Of a stretch of DNA of 38,418 nt, positions 27,066 to 34,197 are shown in pieces. Below the pieces are notes generated by a model. The model was given only the letters and a program-made list of their open reading frames with translations, made no database searches and was not told the origin of the DNA. The stretch is from Trichodesmium sp. MAG_R02 (GTDB lineage Bacteria; Cyanobacteriota; Cyanobacteriia; Cyanobacteriales; Microcoleaceae), in NCBI GenBank assembly GCA_023356605.1, contig JAKQYE010000026.1, positions 1 to 38,418 of the forward strand, read 5' to 3'. The stretch's first letter is position 1, and each line of letters starts with the position of its first letter. The position numbers and the translations under genes were made by a program.

Positions 27066-27800
27066 ATGTCTATTTACAAGTGTAACGAGTGTAGTCACGA
27101 ATACAGTCAACTGTCAAAACCTAATGAGTGTGAGGTTTGTGGTGCAAATAATTTTCAAGTTATAGAAGAAAAGAAAGAATTACGATCTAAGGTAGTTCAA
27201 ACATTAATTCCTTCAATTATTGATAAAACTATACTTGATGAAAGTTTTATTAAGCTATCATCGTTTTGGTCGCCAATTAGTCAATTTGCCAAGTTTGAAG
27301 ATAGGAGTTTATTTCAGCAAGTTTCAAAACCTAACTGGGGTGAATGGAGTGTTTTAAATACTAATTCTTCGCTCCATAATGTTCAAAAAACTGATTACTG
27401 TTTAAATGTAAAGAAAGTAGATGGTCCTAAGAACTGTCTTTATGGAATACTTACTACAGTTCAAGAACCTAAATTTCTAAATTGTTATTATTTATTGATT
27501 ACAAGCAATGGTCTTTTTTCTCTGGGAAAACACTCCAGAAAAAATTGGCAACATTACATAAACAGAAAGAAGCATAGTTCAATAAAACAAGGTGATAGTC
27601 TTAATAGATTAAGAATAGTTACTGAAGGTAATTTAATTACAGGATTTATTAATGGCCAAGAGGTAGGGAGTTTTAGAGATAATTCCACACCCTACAAATC
27701 TACGAATATAGGAGTATACTCAACAAGTAATGAACAAGGAAATGGAGTAGCTGTATATTTTAATAAAATTAAAGTTATAACTACTATTTTCAAAGAATAA
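27066..27800 (+). CDS. Zinc-ribbon protein with C-terminal beta-sandwich-like domain
   Basis: The 244-residue protein begins with a rubredoxin-like or zinc-ribbon module: CNEC at residues 5-8 and CEVC at 22-25. A helical linker (33-75) follows. The C-terminal part (about 80-244), with YYLLITSNGLFSLGKHS, GDSLNRLRIVTEGN, TGFINGQEVGSF and GVYSTSNEQG...VYFNKIKV, resembles concanavalin-like/DUF1080 (3-keto-disaccharide hydrolase-type) sandwich domains. These are often attached to signalling proteins and bind glycans or other ligands. It lies 81 bp after the kinase in the same direction and closes the four-gene block. Function is unknown; a sensor or adaptor for the kinase is inferred. Confidence 0.72.
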   Translation: MSIYKCNECSHEYSQLSKPNECEVCGANNFQVIEEKKELRSKVVQTLIPSIIDKTILDESFIKLSSFWSPISQFAKFEDRSLFQQVSKPNWGEWSVLNTNSSLHNVQKTDYCLNVKKVDGPKNCLYGILTTVQEPKFLNCYYLLITSNGLFSLGKHSRKNWQHYINRKKHSSIKQGDSLNRLRIVTEGNLITGFINGQEVGSFRDNSTPYKSTNIGVYSTSNEQGNGVAVYFNKIKVITTIFKE

Positions 27801-27905
27801 AAATGGTTCTGATTTTATCAGAAAAGTTATATTAGCATCTACTATGAGCTTAGTAACAGTTTGAGGACTACTAGCAGGGACTCTCACAACTCTTGCATTT
27901 TCACC

Positions 27906-28166
27906 AAAAAATTAGGTTTAAAGCCTCGCCCTTCGAGGGGGACTTTTTAGTTTATTTTTTTTCGTAGGTTACGTTATAGCACTACCTCTTTTGCTTAGGA
28001 CAATAAATTTAGGTTGTAAGGGAATAGGGAATAAGCATAGGAGCAATAAAGAAATGTCCTAACATATTTGTGTAGGGCAATATCATGCTTTTTAGTTCAA
28101 AAGTCATTCCTGGAAAATTAGATTTATCAATTCGTGAGTGGGAATATCGTAGGTTGTGGGGCTAAA
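27906..28166 (+). mobile_element. IS605-family remnant with tnpB almost completely deleted
   Basis: The left end aaaaaattaggtttaaagcctcgcccttcgaggg...ttagtttattttttt matches the tnpB element at 20421. After the nested insertion it continues atcatgctttttagttcaaaagtcattc, then jumps into the 3' tnpB codons KLDLSIREWEYRRLWG and ends there. The deletion breakpoint differs from that of the two mini-elements at 3245 and 6474. Confidence 0.75.
27978..28080. mobile_element. 103-bp MITE inserted in the IS605 left end
   Basis: Compared with the intact left end (gttatcatgc), this copy has 103 extra bases between gttat and tatcatgc. The ends GCACTACCTCTTTTGCTTAGGACA and TGTCCTAACATATTTGTGTAGGGC are imperfect inverted repeats, and TAT appears duplicated on both sides. 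Confidence 0.6.
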
Positions 28167-28391
28167 TTATTATATAACTAGATTCTATATTGAGCTGTTA
28201 TTGAATCTTGATTTTTATAAACAAGTATTATCACTATACCAATCTGGTCATGTTGTGACAATTAAAAAACTAGAAATAAATTCGGATACTATTGTCCATT
28301 GCCTATTACCTATTACACAAAAAGCGGTAATATTTTGGAGACCAATAAAATAGAATTGCTATAATAACTAGTAATTGATAAAATCTTAAAT

Positions 28392-30014
28392 GTGTCTAAT
28401 AATCTATTTAATACTGAAAGCTTACTCTTTACTCCAGCTATCCCTGAATCTAATGCTATACCAATTATTTTTGCTTTTCCAAATGAATATAGTGTAGGAA
28501 TAACTAGCCTTGGTTATCAGGTTGTTTGGGCTACTTTAGCTATGCGTTCTGATCTACAAGTTAGTCGTTTATTTACTGATATTAATGAACCTCTCCCAAA
28601 ACAAGCAGAATTATTCGGTTTTTCTCTTTCCTGGGAACTTGATTATGTTAATATTTTTGATATTCTGGAGTCTTGGGAAATTCCTATCAGAGCTAAAAAT
28701 CGTTGTGGAAAAAATTATCCAATAATATTTGGTGGCGGACCAGTTTTTACAGCTAATCCAGAGCCTTTTGCTGATTTTTTTGATGTGATTTTACTAGGAG
28801 ATGGGGAAAATTTATTGGGATATTTTATTGAAGCTTATAAGGAAGTTAGGGGTGCTGAAAAACAAGTACAATTAAAACATTTATCTCAAGTACCTGGGGT
28901 TTATGTTCCTAGTCTTTATGAAGTAACTTATGAAGGTACTAATGGTGCTATTAAATCTATTGAACCTATAGATAAAGATATTCCTGCTGTGTTGCAAAAA
29001 CAAACTTATCGAGGTAATAGTTTATCTGCTTCTACTGTTGTTACTGAAAAGGCGGCTTGGGAGAATATTTTTATGGTAGAAGTGGTAAGAAGTTGCCCCG
29101 AAATGTGTCGTTTTTGCTTGGCAAGTTATCTAACTTTGCCCTTTAGAAGTGCTAGTTTAGAAGGTTCTCTAATTCCAGCTATCGCTAGGGGATTAACTGT
29201 GACAAAACGTTTGGGTCTATTGGGTGCTTCGGTTACTCAACATCCTGAATTTGAAAGTTTATTGGATTATTTATCCCAATCAAAATACGATGATATTCGC
29301 TTGAGTATTGCATCGGTCAGAACAAATACAGTGACAGAAAAGCTGGCAAAAATTTTAGCTAATCGAGATACAAAGTCAATTACAATTGCTATAGAAAGCG
29401 GTAGCGATCGCCTCCGAAGAATTATTAATAAAAAGTTAGAAAATGAGGAAATTATTCAAGCTGCTATTAATGCTAAAGCTGGTGGTCTGAAAGGTATTAA
29501 GTTTTATGGAATGGTTGGTTTACCGGGAGAAGAGTCAGAAGATTTAGATGCTACTGTGGAGATGATATTAACTTTGAAAAAAGCTGTTCCTGGGTTAAGA
29601 TTAAGTTTAGGTTGTAGTACTTTTGTGCCGAAATCTCATACTCCTTTTCAATGGTTTGGGGTAAATTATCACTCAGAAAAACGGTTAAAGTTTCTGGAGA
29701 AAAAATTACGGTTAAAGGGAATAGATTTTCGGCCAGAAAGTTATAAATGGTCGGTAATTCAAGGGTTAATTTCTAGAGGTGATAGAAGGTTGTCTCATTT
29801 GTTAGAATTGGTCAGAAATTATGGAGATTCTTTGGGTAGTTATAAGAGAGCTTTTAAGGAGTTGCGTGGGAAGTTACCAGAGTTAGATTTTTATGTTTTT
29901 GATAATTGGGAGTTAGAACGAATTTTGCCTTGGAATCATATTCAAGGTCCTCTATCTGAAGCTACTTTAAAAAAGCATTTAGCTGAGGCTACGGTTTTGA
30001 TCAGGAAAAAGTAA
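28392..30014 (+). CDS. B12-binding-domain radical SAM protein
   Basis: The 540-residue protein has an N-terminal cobalamin-binding-like Rossmann region (1-150, with FGGGPVFTANP and ILLGDGE) followed by a radical SAM TIM-barrel. The cluster motif C235-x3-C239-x2-C242 (RSCPEMCRFC) binds the 4Fe-4S that cleaves S-adenosylmethionine; TIAIESGSDRLRRIINK is a second barrel segment. This family is widespread in cyanobacteria and usually annotated as a radical SAM protein of unknown substrate; methylthiolation or methylation is possible. The start is GTG 28392; an overlapping ATG at 28390 is out of frame. It stands apart from the preceding cassette because of the IS remnant between them. Confidence 0.88.
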   Translation: MSNNLFNTESLLFTPAIPESNAIPIIFAFPNEYSVGITSLGYQVVWATLAMRSDLQVSRLFTDINEPLPKQAELFGFSLSWELDYVNIFDILESWEIPIRAKNRCGKNYPIIFGGGPVFTANPEPFADFFDVILLGDGENLLGYFIEAYKEVRGAEKQVQLKHLSQVPGVYVPSLYEVTYEGTNGAIKSIEPIDKDIPAVLQKQTYRGNSLSASTVVTEKAAWENIFMVEVVRSCPEMCRFCLASYLTLPFRSASLEGSLIPAIARGLTVTKRLGLLGASVTQHPEFESLLDYLSQSKYDDIRLSIASVRTNTVTEKLAKILANRDTKSITIAIESGSDRLRRIINKKLENEEIIQAAINAKAGGLKGIKFYGMVGLPGEESEDLDATVEMILTLKKAVPGLRLSLGCSTFVPKSHTPFQWFGVNYHSEKRLKFLEKKLRLKGIDFRPESYKWSVIQGLISRGDRRLSHLLELVRNYGDSLGSYKRAFKELRGKLPELDFYVFDNWELERILPWNHIQGPLSEATLKKHLAEATVLIRKK

Positions 30015-30228
30015 AAAGGAAGAAGAAAGAAGAAAGAAGGAAGAAAACTTTATTATTATAATTGCTCAATTTTTATCTGCTTAGGTTATGTTCAGGAATG
30101 TCTTTGTTTAATGATTTTATTTGATAGAATTTAACTATTATTGACGTAAGTATTCAGGGATTATACCAATTTGAAAAAAGAATGTAATGTTTAAGCAAAA
30201 TCTGAAACACTTCTTACATAATTTCATA

Positions 30229-30302
30229 ATCATTATCAATATTAACTTTCATTGTCTAACTCCTTATCATTATCAATATTAACTTTCATTGTCTAACTCC
30301 TT
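30229..30302. repeat. Exact 37-bp tandem duplication
   Basis: The unit atcattatcaatattaacttt... (37 bp) occurs twice, back to back, without a mismatch. Confidence 0.9.
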
Positions 30303-30319
30303 TGTTTTTTCTTATTGCT

Positions 30320-30371
30320 AAAATCAAGTTGGTCTCTACGAGATGGCATAGGCAAGAACCATCTTGATTTT
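30320..30371. repeat. Inverted repeat AAAATCAAGTTGGT / ACCATCTTGATTTT
   Basis: A 14-bp stem with one mismatch encloses 24 bases (ctctacgagatggcataggcaaga). It has the form of a short palindromic dispersed repeat. It could be a bidirectional terminator, but no gene ends nearby. Confidence 0.55.
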
Positions 30372-30507
30372 AAATATCTAGTAAAATAGATAGAATCAGG
30401 ATAATTAGTTACTGTATTGCTCAGGAGTCAAGATTCAGGATCAAGAAAGGATTTAAAAGTATAAACTTTTAAATTAGTTTTCATAGAAAATCTGTGTTGA
30501 AAGGAAG

Positions 30508-30600
30508 CATAGTTATTCCAAATAATCATGGAAAACTTTTTCTGCTAAAACTTAGTTATAGCAAGAAATACTTGTCTTAATCTAAATTAAAATAACTATA
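30508..30600. repeat. 95-bp MITE, copy B
   Basis: Shares the core gaaaactttttctgctaaaacttagttatagcaagaaatacttgtct and the right end taatctaaattaaaataactata with copies A and C. The left end (catagttattccaaataatcatgg) is slightly decayed. Confidence 0.65.
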
Positions 30601-30695
30601 ATTTTGTGATTACTTTACAACCGGATTTTATATTAATGGACAAATAAAAATACAGTCTAAAAACAATAATTATGATGTGAGTCTGAGGTTTAAAA

Positions 30696-31145
30696 ATGTT
30701 ACATTTTCGCTATTCAACTTTAATCAATGCTCCAGTTGAGGTGGTTTGGAAATTTCACGAACGTTCCGATATTCTACAAACACTTACCCCACCTTGGCAA
30801 CCAGTTCAAATTATTCGTCATCAAGGTGGACTTGAAATAGGGGCCATATCAGAATTTATTATTTGGCTTGGTCCAATTCCCGTGAAGTGGGTGGCCATAC
30901 ATACAGAATATGAAGAATATCGTCTGTTTACTGATCAGCAAAAAGAAGGCCCAATGGAAAGTTGGACTCATCGTCATCAGTTTAGTGAGGAAGATGGTCA
31001 GACTAGGTTAACTGATGCGATCGCATTTTCCTTGCCTGGAGAATGGTTGACAGAATCTTTTTTGGGTTGGTGGGTAGACTCTCGACTAGAGAATATGTTT
31101 CAGTACAGACATGATGTAACAAAACGGGAATGTGAAGCAAATTAA
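30696..31145 (+). CDS. SRPBCC-family (START-like) protein
   Basis: The 149-residue protein shows the pattern of the SRPBCC/Bet v1-like fold: FRYSTLINAPVEVVWKFHERSDILQTLTPP at the N-terminus, the central GAISEFIIWLGPIPVKWVAIHTEYE and FTDQQKEGPMESWTHRHQF, then DAIAFSLPGEW and a final helix. Related cyanobacterial proteins are annotated as cyclase/dehydrase-type or cell-division-inhibitor-like proteins and sometimes precede NAD-dependent epimerases. They bind hydrophobic ligands in a helix-grip cavity. No catalytic role can be assigned. It is monocistronic and cytoplasmic. ATG 30696 follows gaggttt, a modest ribosome site. Confidence 0.82.
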   Translation: MLHFRYSTLINAPVEVVWKFHERSDILQTLTPPWQPVQIIRHQGGLEIGAISEFIIWLGPIPVKWVAIHTEYEEYRLFTDQQKEGPMESWTHRHQFSEEDGQTRLTDAIAFSLPGEWLTESFLGWWVDSRLENMFQYRHDVTKRECEAN

Positions 31146-31217
31146 ATACCACTAAGTAGTCGGACACAAATAAATAGCTCTGTTTGAAAATCGGACCATT
31201 TTTATCTCAAAAATTCC

Positions 31218-31535
31218 TCAAAAACTCTCACCCGAAATAGTACCTCGGTAATCAATATTTTCTAACATTTCTTTAAATTTGGCTACTCTTTTTGATAGTC
31301 TTTTTGCATCAACAAGAGTTTCTCTCAAGTCTTCTAAATTATCAAGATGAGGTGTTTTATGTTTGGATAAATATGAATTTAAGTATGTCAAGACAAAATT
31401 AATTTTTTCTTCTAGCTTGTCCATATTTTGAAAATTCAGAACATCCCCATTTAAAATAACTTCAGAACACCACTTTAAAATTTCAGCTAGTTGACTCAAG
31501 TCTAAAAAATAAATTATATGTTCGTTTTCCTTCAT
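31218..31535 (-). CDS. Hypothetical helical protein
   Basis: The 105-residue protein is acidic at the N-terminus and predicted from composition to be mostly alpha-helical (LEEKINFVLTYLNSYLSKHK, LRETLVDAKRLSKRVAKFKEMLENI). I know no family for it. It is convergent with the SRPBCC gene, with 72 bp between stop codons. The ribosome site is weak. It could be a small regulator or a decayed gene end, and the gene call itself is moderately supported. Confidence 0.5.
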   Translation of the reverse strand: MKENEHIIYFLDLSQLAEILKWCSEVILNGDVLNFQNMDKLEEKINFVLTYLNSYLSKHKTPHLDNLEDLRETLVDAKRLSKRVAKFKEMLENIDYRGTISGESF

Positions 31536-32181
31536 GGCTCTTTGTCTTGTAATTTTCCATTGAATAATCCAGTCATCCTGATTTTTACCTTCAATAAACT
31601 CTAAAAACTAATATTCATTATTATCAAACACTATTGATATAGCAGTCCTAAAAAGGAGAAAGAATATTTGAAGGGCGTTATGAATGCTATTTCTATAGAA
31701 GAGACAATAGAAATTGATGATTTTATTACCAATTTCGAGCAATCAAAAGTGACATATAGTCATTTCAAATAAGAATGGAAAACTTTTTATGTTGAAACTT
31801 AGTTATAGCGAGAAATATTTGTCTCAATCTAAATGAAAACAACTATATGAGTGGATAATAAATCACTACTCAAACAGGAATTGAATAGAGTTTTTTTACC
31901 AAGAAGCCCTGATGATAGTGAGGGTTAAGAGAATATAAAGTAAGAGATAAATGGAGACAAGATAGCCATTTTATATTGTATTTTGTGCTTATACTTTGAT
32001 CATTTGTCATAAGTTAACAGGGGAATTATGAAGACAATGGGCCAACAAACCGTTGAAAACCTTTACTGTAGAGCCGCCAGCGGCTTCTCGAGGAGTAGCT
32101 TGGGAAGCTTTTCGTACAGCTATTTATTTCCGTTTTGATGTATTCTAATTCCTTCTCCATTTCTAACTTCTGACTTTTTGA
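31536..32181. other. Intergenic stretch with MITE and a short truncated frame
   Basis: A 30-codon frame (31680-31772, MNAISIEETIEIDDFITNFE) with aaggagaa upstream runs into MITE copy C (31754-31848), which supplies its stop. It may be the remaining 5' end of a gene cut by the MITE. A small hairpin AGCCGC-ca-GCGGCT lies at 32073-32086. Nothing else was recognised. Confidence 0.4.
31754..31848. repeat. 95-bp MITE, copy C
   Basis: The left end atatagtcatttcaaataagaatgg and the right end gtctcaatctaaatgaaaacaactatat are inverted repeats. The core gaaaactttttatgttgaaacttagttatagcgag matches copies A and B. This is the best-preserved copy. Confidence 0.75.
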
Positions 32182-32862
32182 TTAATTGGCAGTAGCTTTT
32201 TGTTGCCCTGATATTATAGAGATATCTGTTAATAATAGAGGTGAACGAACAGACAAATAAATTAACGGACCTAAAAGAGGAACTAATGCTACCCAATACC
32301 AAAGATTTTTTTTCATTCCCCGTCTACTCATATCATCCTCTAAAATAGTAGGAAATAACAAGCACAACACACAAAAATCTAAACTCATTACATGAATAAA
32401 TCTACTACTTTGCCACTGTCGAATAAAATCTACCCAGTCGCCATTTTTTAAACCATATATAAGTAAAAAAATCGTACCTAATGTTAAAGCAATTCCTAAA
32501 AACCGAGAATCTAAGATATTGAGAAATAAATTCTTTTTCCCATAAAAAATTGGATTAGGTTGACGCCATCCTAAATAGGGTAAAATAGCAAATGCCCCAA
32601 CTCCAAATGATAATGTAGAAAATAACCATGCCGGTACTTTTTGTCCTCTACCGTCAAACAATAATAAACAAGCATAAATTAGAGGCCAAATTCCCATGAT
32701 ATTGAATAGAGACACAATCAAAGGATTAATATTCTCCCATTCACCTGTTGACAATTTTTGGATTAATTCTAAAGTATCCGGTTGACTTGGGGGTGCCAAA
32801 AGAAAAGCATAAAGACCAAAGCACACCCAAAGTAACCAAAATGCTATTTTATTTAACATCAT
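32182..32862 (-). CDS. Multi-pass membrane protein, cyanobacterial family of unknown function
   Basis: The 226-residue protein has about six hydrophobic helices (roughly 5-22, 47-68, 76-95, 117-140, 150-170 and 187-205). The loop GWRQPNPIFYGKKN and the segment DSRFLGIALTLGT are the most characteristic parts. Similar proteins occur in cyanobacteria and plastid-bearing plants as unnamed integral membrane proteins. The start is at 32862, where two consecutive ATGs occur. It stands alone on the minus strand, with repeats on both sides. No function can be assigned. Confidence 0.78.
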   Translation of the reverse strand: MMLNKIAFWLLWVCFGLYAFLLAPPSQPDTLELIQKLSTGEWENINPLIVSLFNIMGIWPLIYACLLLFDGRGQKVPAWLFSTLSFGVGAFAILPYLGWRQPNPIFYGKKNLFLNILDSRFLGIALTLGTIFLLIYGLKNGDWVDFIRQWQSSRFIHVMSLDFCVLCLLFPTILEDDMSRRGMKKNLWYWVALVPLLGPLIYLSVRSPLLLTDISIISGQQKATAN

Positions 32863-32905
32863 AGTTCTTTTAATTAAGTTGTATTTTTTGTATATATTTA
32901 TCTAA

Positions 32906-33095
32906 CTATAGCAATCCGTGCATAGGTCGCAACAGATATAATAATAATAATAACATATATGGCAATCCTATTTTATTTGTGGCAAAAATCTTACTGCTTT
33001 TTAGGGAACAAGGAAAAGGGAACAGAGAATAGGTAATAGTTTTAAAAGTTTTATTTACTTTTTGATTTTTCGCAACCTATGCGCGGACTGCTATA
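32906..33095. repeat. 190-bp element with 25-bp terminal inverted repeats
   Basis: The left end tatagcaatccgtgcataggtcgca and the right end cgcaacctatgcgcggactgctata match as inverted repeats at 21 of 25 positions. Between them lies a segment (32961-33006) also found at 37123-37170, suggesting one repeat nested in another. Confidence 0.65.
32961..33006. repeat. Dispersed repeat, copy 1 (ggcaatcctat...ctgctttttaggg)
   Basis: The block gtggcaaaaatcttactgctttttaggg recurs with one mismatch at 37143-37170. Both copies start with gcaatcctat about 20 bases earlier. Confidence 0.65.
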
Positions 33096-33186
33096 TCCAC
33101 TTCCCTAGACAAAAAAATGAACATTTTAGATGAACTAGACTATTTTATAAATGAAACATGTATAGTCAAAAGAAATAAAAAGAGCC

Positions 33187-33620
33187 ACAGCATTTCAAAA
33201 TAATTTTGTTGGGAAAATCTTACCATAAAATCAAAGAATTATTAAAGTTTTCTCAAAGTTTTGTTGGGAAATGGAAAAATTAAGCACTGTTTCATGGCGT
33301 AGAAAGTTTAAAGCTTCAATTATATTGGAATACAAGGTTACTTAAAGGCGGTCAAAAAAGAGTAAATAATTGAGTCGATGATGGTACAAAATCACCTAAG
33401 ATTATCAAATAACAAAAATATTTAAAGAAGCAATATGATGTAGTTTTTGACATCTTACAAAGTTATTATAATTTACTCAAAGAAGCGGGAATAACTTGGA
33501 AAAACTTACTCATAACAATCCTGCTAAAAATGATGAATTAGTGAAAGAAAAAAAATAAATAAAGGGAATGTTGACAAAATAGCAACCATAAATAGAGATA
33601 GTTAAGTGGCTATTTAAATT
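33187..33620 (+). pseudogene. IS630-type transposase relic (N-terminal half)
   Basis: Broken frames read LLGNGKIKHC, LEYKVT-stop-RRSKKE and KQYDVVFDILQSYYNLLKEAGITWKN, followed after a frameshift by NPAKNDELVKEKK. The last two match the conserved YDVVYKSLQSYYxLLKEAGISWKK and NPAKNxELVxKKR blocks of IS630-like transposases with an N-terminal HTH. The catalytic half is missing. At least three frameshifts or stops. Confidence 0.65.
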
Positions 33621-33761
33621 TTTTGCAGATGGTCAAATATTTGATTTTCTAAAACTTTTTCAGTATGGAATTTTGCCACAACCACCCAGAGAATTGCTAT
33701 ATAACTATTTATCAGTATTAGTTAGTAGTAGTTATTAAGTATTCTGAAGTATTAATACAAT

Positions 33762-34130
33762 TTAGGGTAAAAATCTGTCTAAAGCTGACTTTAAAGCAGC
33801 AATTTCAACATCAATATCTCCATCTTGATTTGCCCGAACAATACAATCAGATAAATGATTATCTAAAACTATACGAGCTACTCGGTCTAAAGCACCACGA
33901 ACTGCAGCTATTTGTATCAAAACATCAGGACAAGCCCGATGATCTTTGATCATAGTTTTAATCCCTCTAACGTGGCCTTCAATTCTTGATAATCTATTTA
34001 TCAAACGTTTTAGAGATTCTTCACTGTGAACATGAGGATGAGCAGAAGAATGATGATGATCTTCAGAGTTTATATCTTTCTCAAATGCATGACTACCGGT
34101 CTGTTTTTTTCGTTTGCTAGATATCACCAT
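33762..34130 (-). CDS. CsoR/RcnR-family metal-sensing repressor, InrS-like
   Basis: The 122-residue protein is an all-helical DUF156 regulator (KRLINRLSRIEGHVRGIKTM is the DNA-binding helix). The metal ligands C67 (RACPDV), H92 and C96 (DNHLSDC) match the Cys-His-Cys set of copper CsoR and nickel InrS. A His-rich N-terminus (HHHSSAHPHVHSEES, 25-39) with H33/H35 just before the first helix favours an InrS-like nickel sensor, though copper is possible. These proteins repress metal-efflux genes and leave DNA on metal binding. It is divergent from the HtrA protease gene, with 67 bp between starts. No efflux gene is in the window, so its target is elsewhere or is the protease. Confidence 0.88.
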   Translation of the reverse strand: MVISSKRKKQTGSHAFEKDINSEDHHHSSAHPHVHSEESLKRLINRLSRIEGHVRGIKTMIKDHRACPDVLIQIAAVRGALDRVARIVLDNHLSDCIVRANQDGDIDVEIAALKSALDRFLP

Positions 34131-34197
34131 AAACTTATTTATATTATAATACTATACTGTTAGAAAGATTATAACACCAAACTTACCCCATTCAAAT
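34131..34197. promoter_or_regulatory. Divergent spacer between the metal sensor and HtrA
   Basis: This short AT-rich spacer must contain both promoters (tatattataatactatactg includes TATAAT-like hexamers). A typical CsoR operator (G-tract/C-tract inverted repeat) is not seen; only ttacccc occurs. Confidence 0.4.

Larger units (their letters stand above)
27801..28391. other. Gap holding a broken IS605 remnant
   Basis: The gap is mostly occupied by the IS605 remnant at 27906-28166 with a nested 103-bp insertion. A 65-codon frame at 28156-28353 starts in the remnant and has no recognisable domain, so I do not call it. Confidence 0.5.
30015..30695. other. Gene-free stretch with several repeats
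   Basis: Contains a 37-bp tandem duplication (30229-30302), an inverted repeat (30320-30371) and a 95-bp MITE copy (30508-30600). No coding frame is supported. Confidence 0.5.
32863..33761. other. Gap with nested inverted-repeat element and IS630 relic
   Basis: Contains a 190-bp element with 25-bp terminal inverted repeats (32906-33095), a 50-base repeat within it (32961-33006), and an IS630-type transposase relic (33187-33620). No intact gene. Confidence 0.5.

Noticed and set aside
28156-28353. 65-codon frame after the IS605 remnant
   Set aside because: Begins within the remnant, has no recognisable motif or ribosome site.
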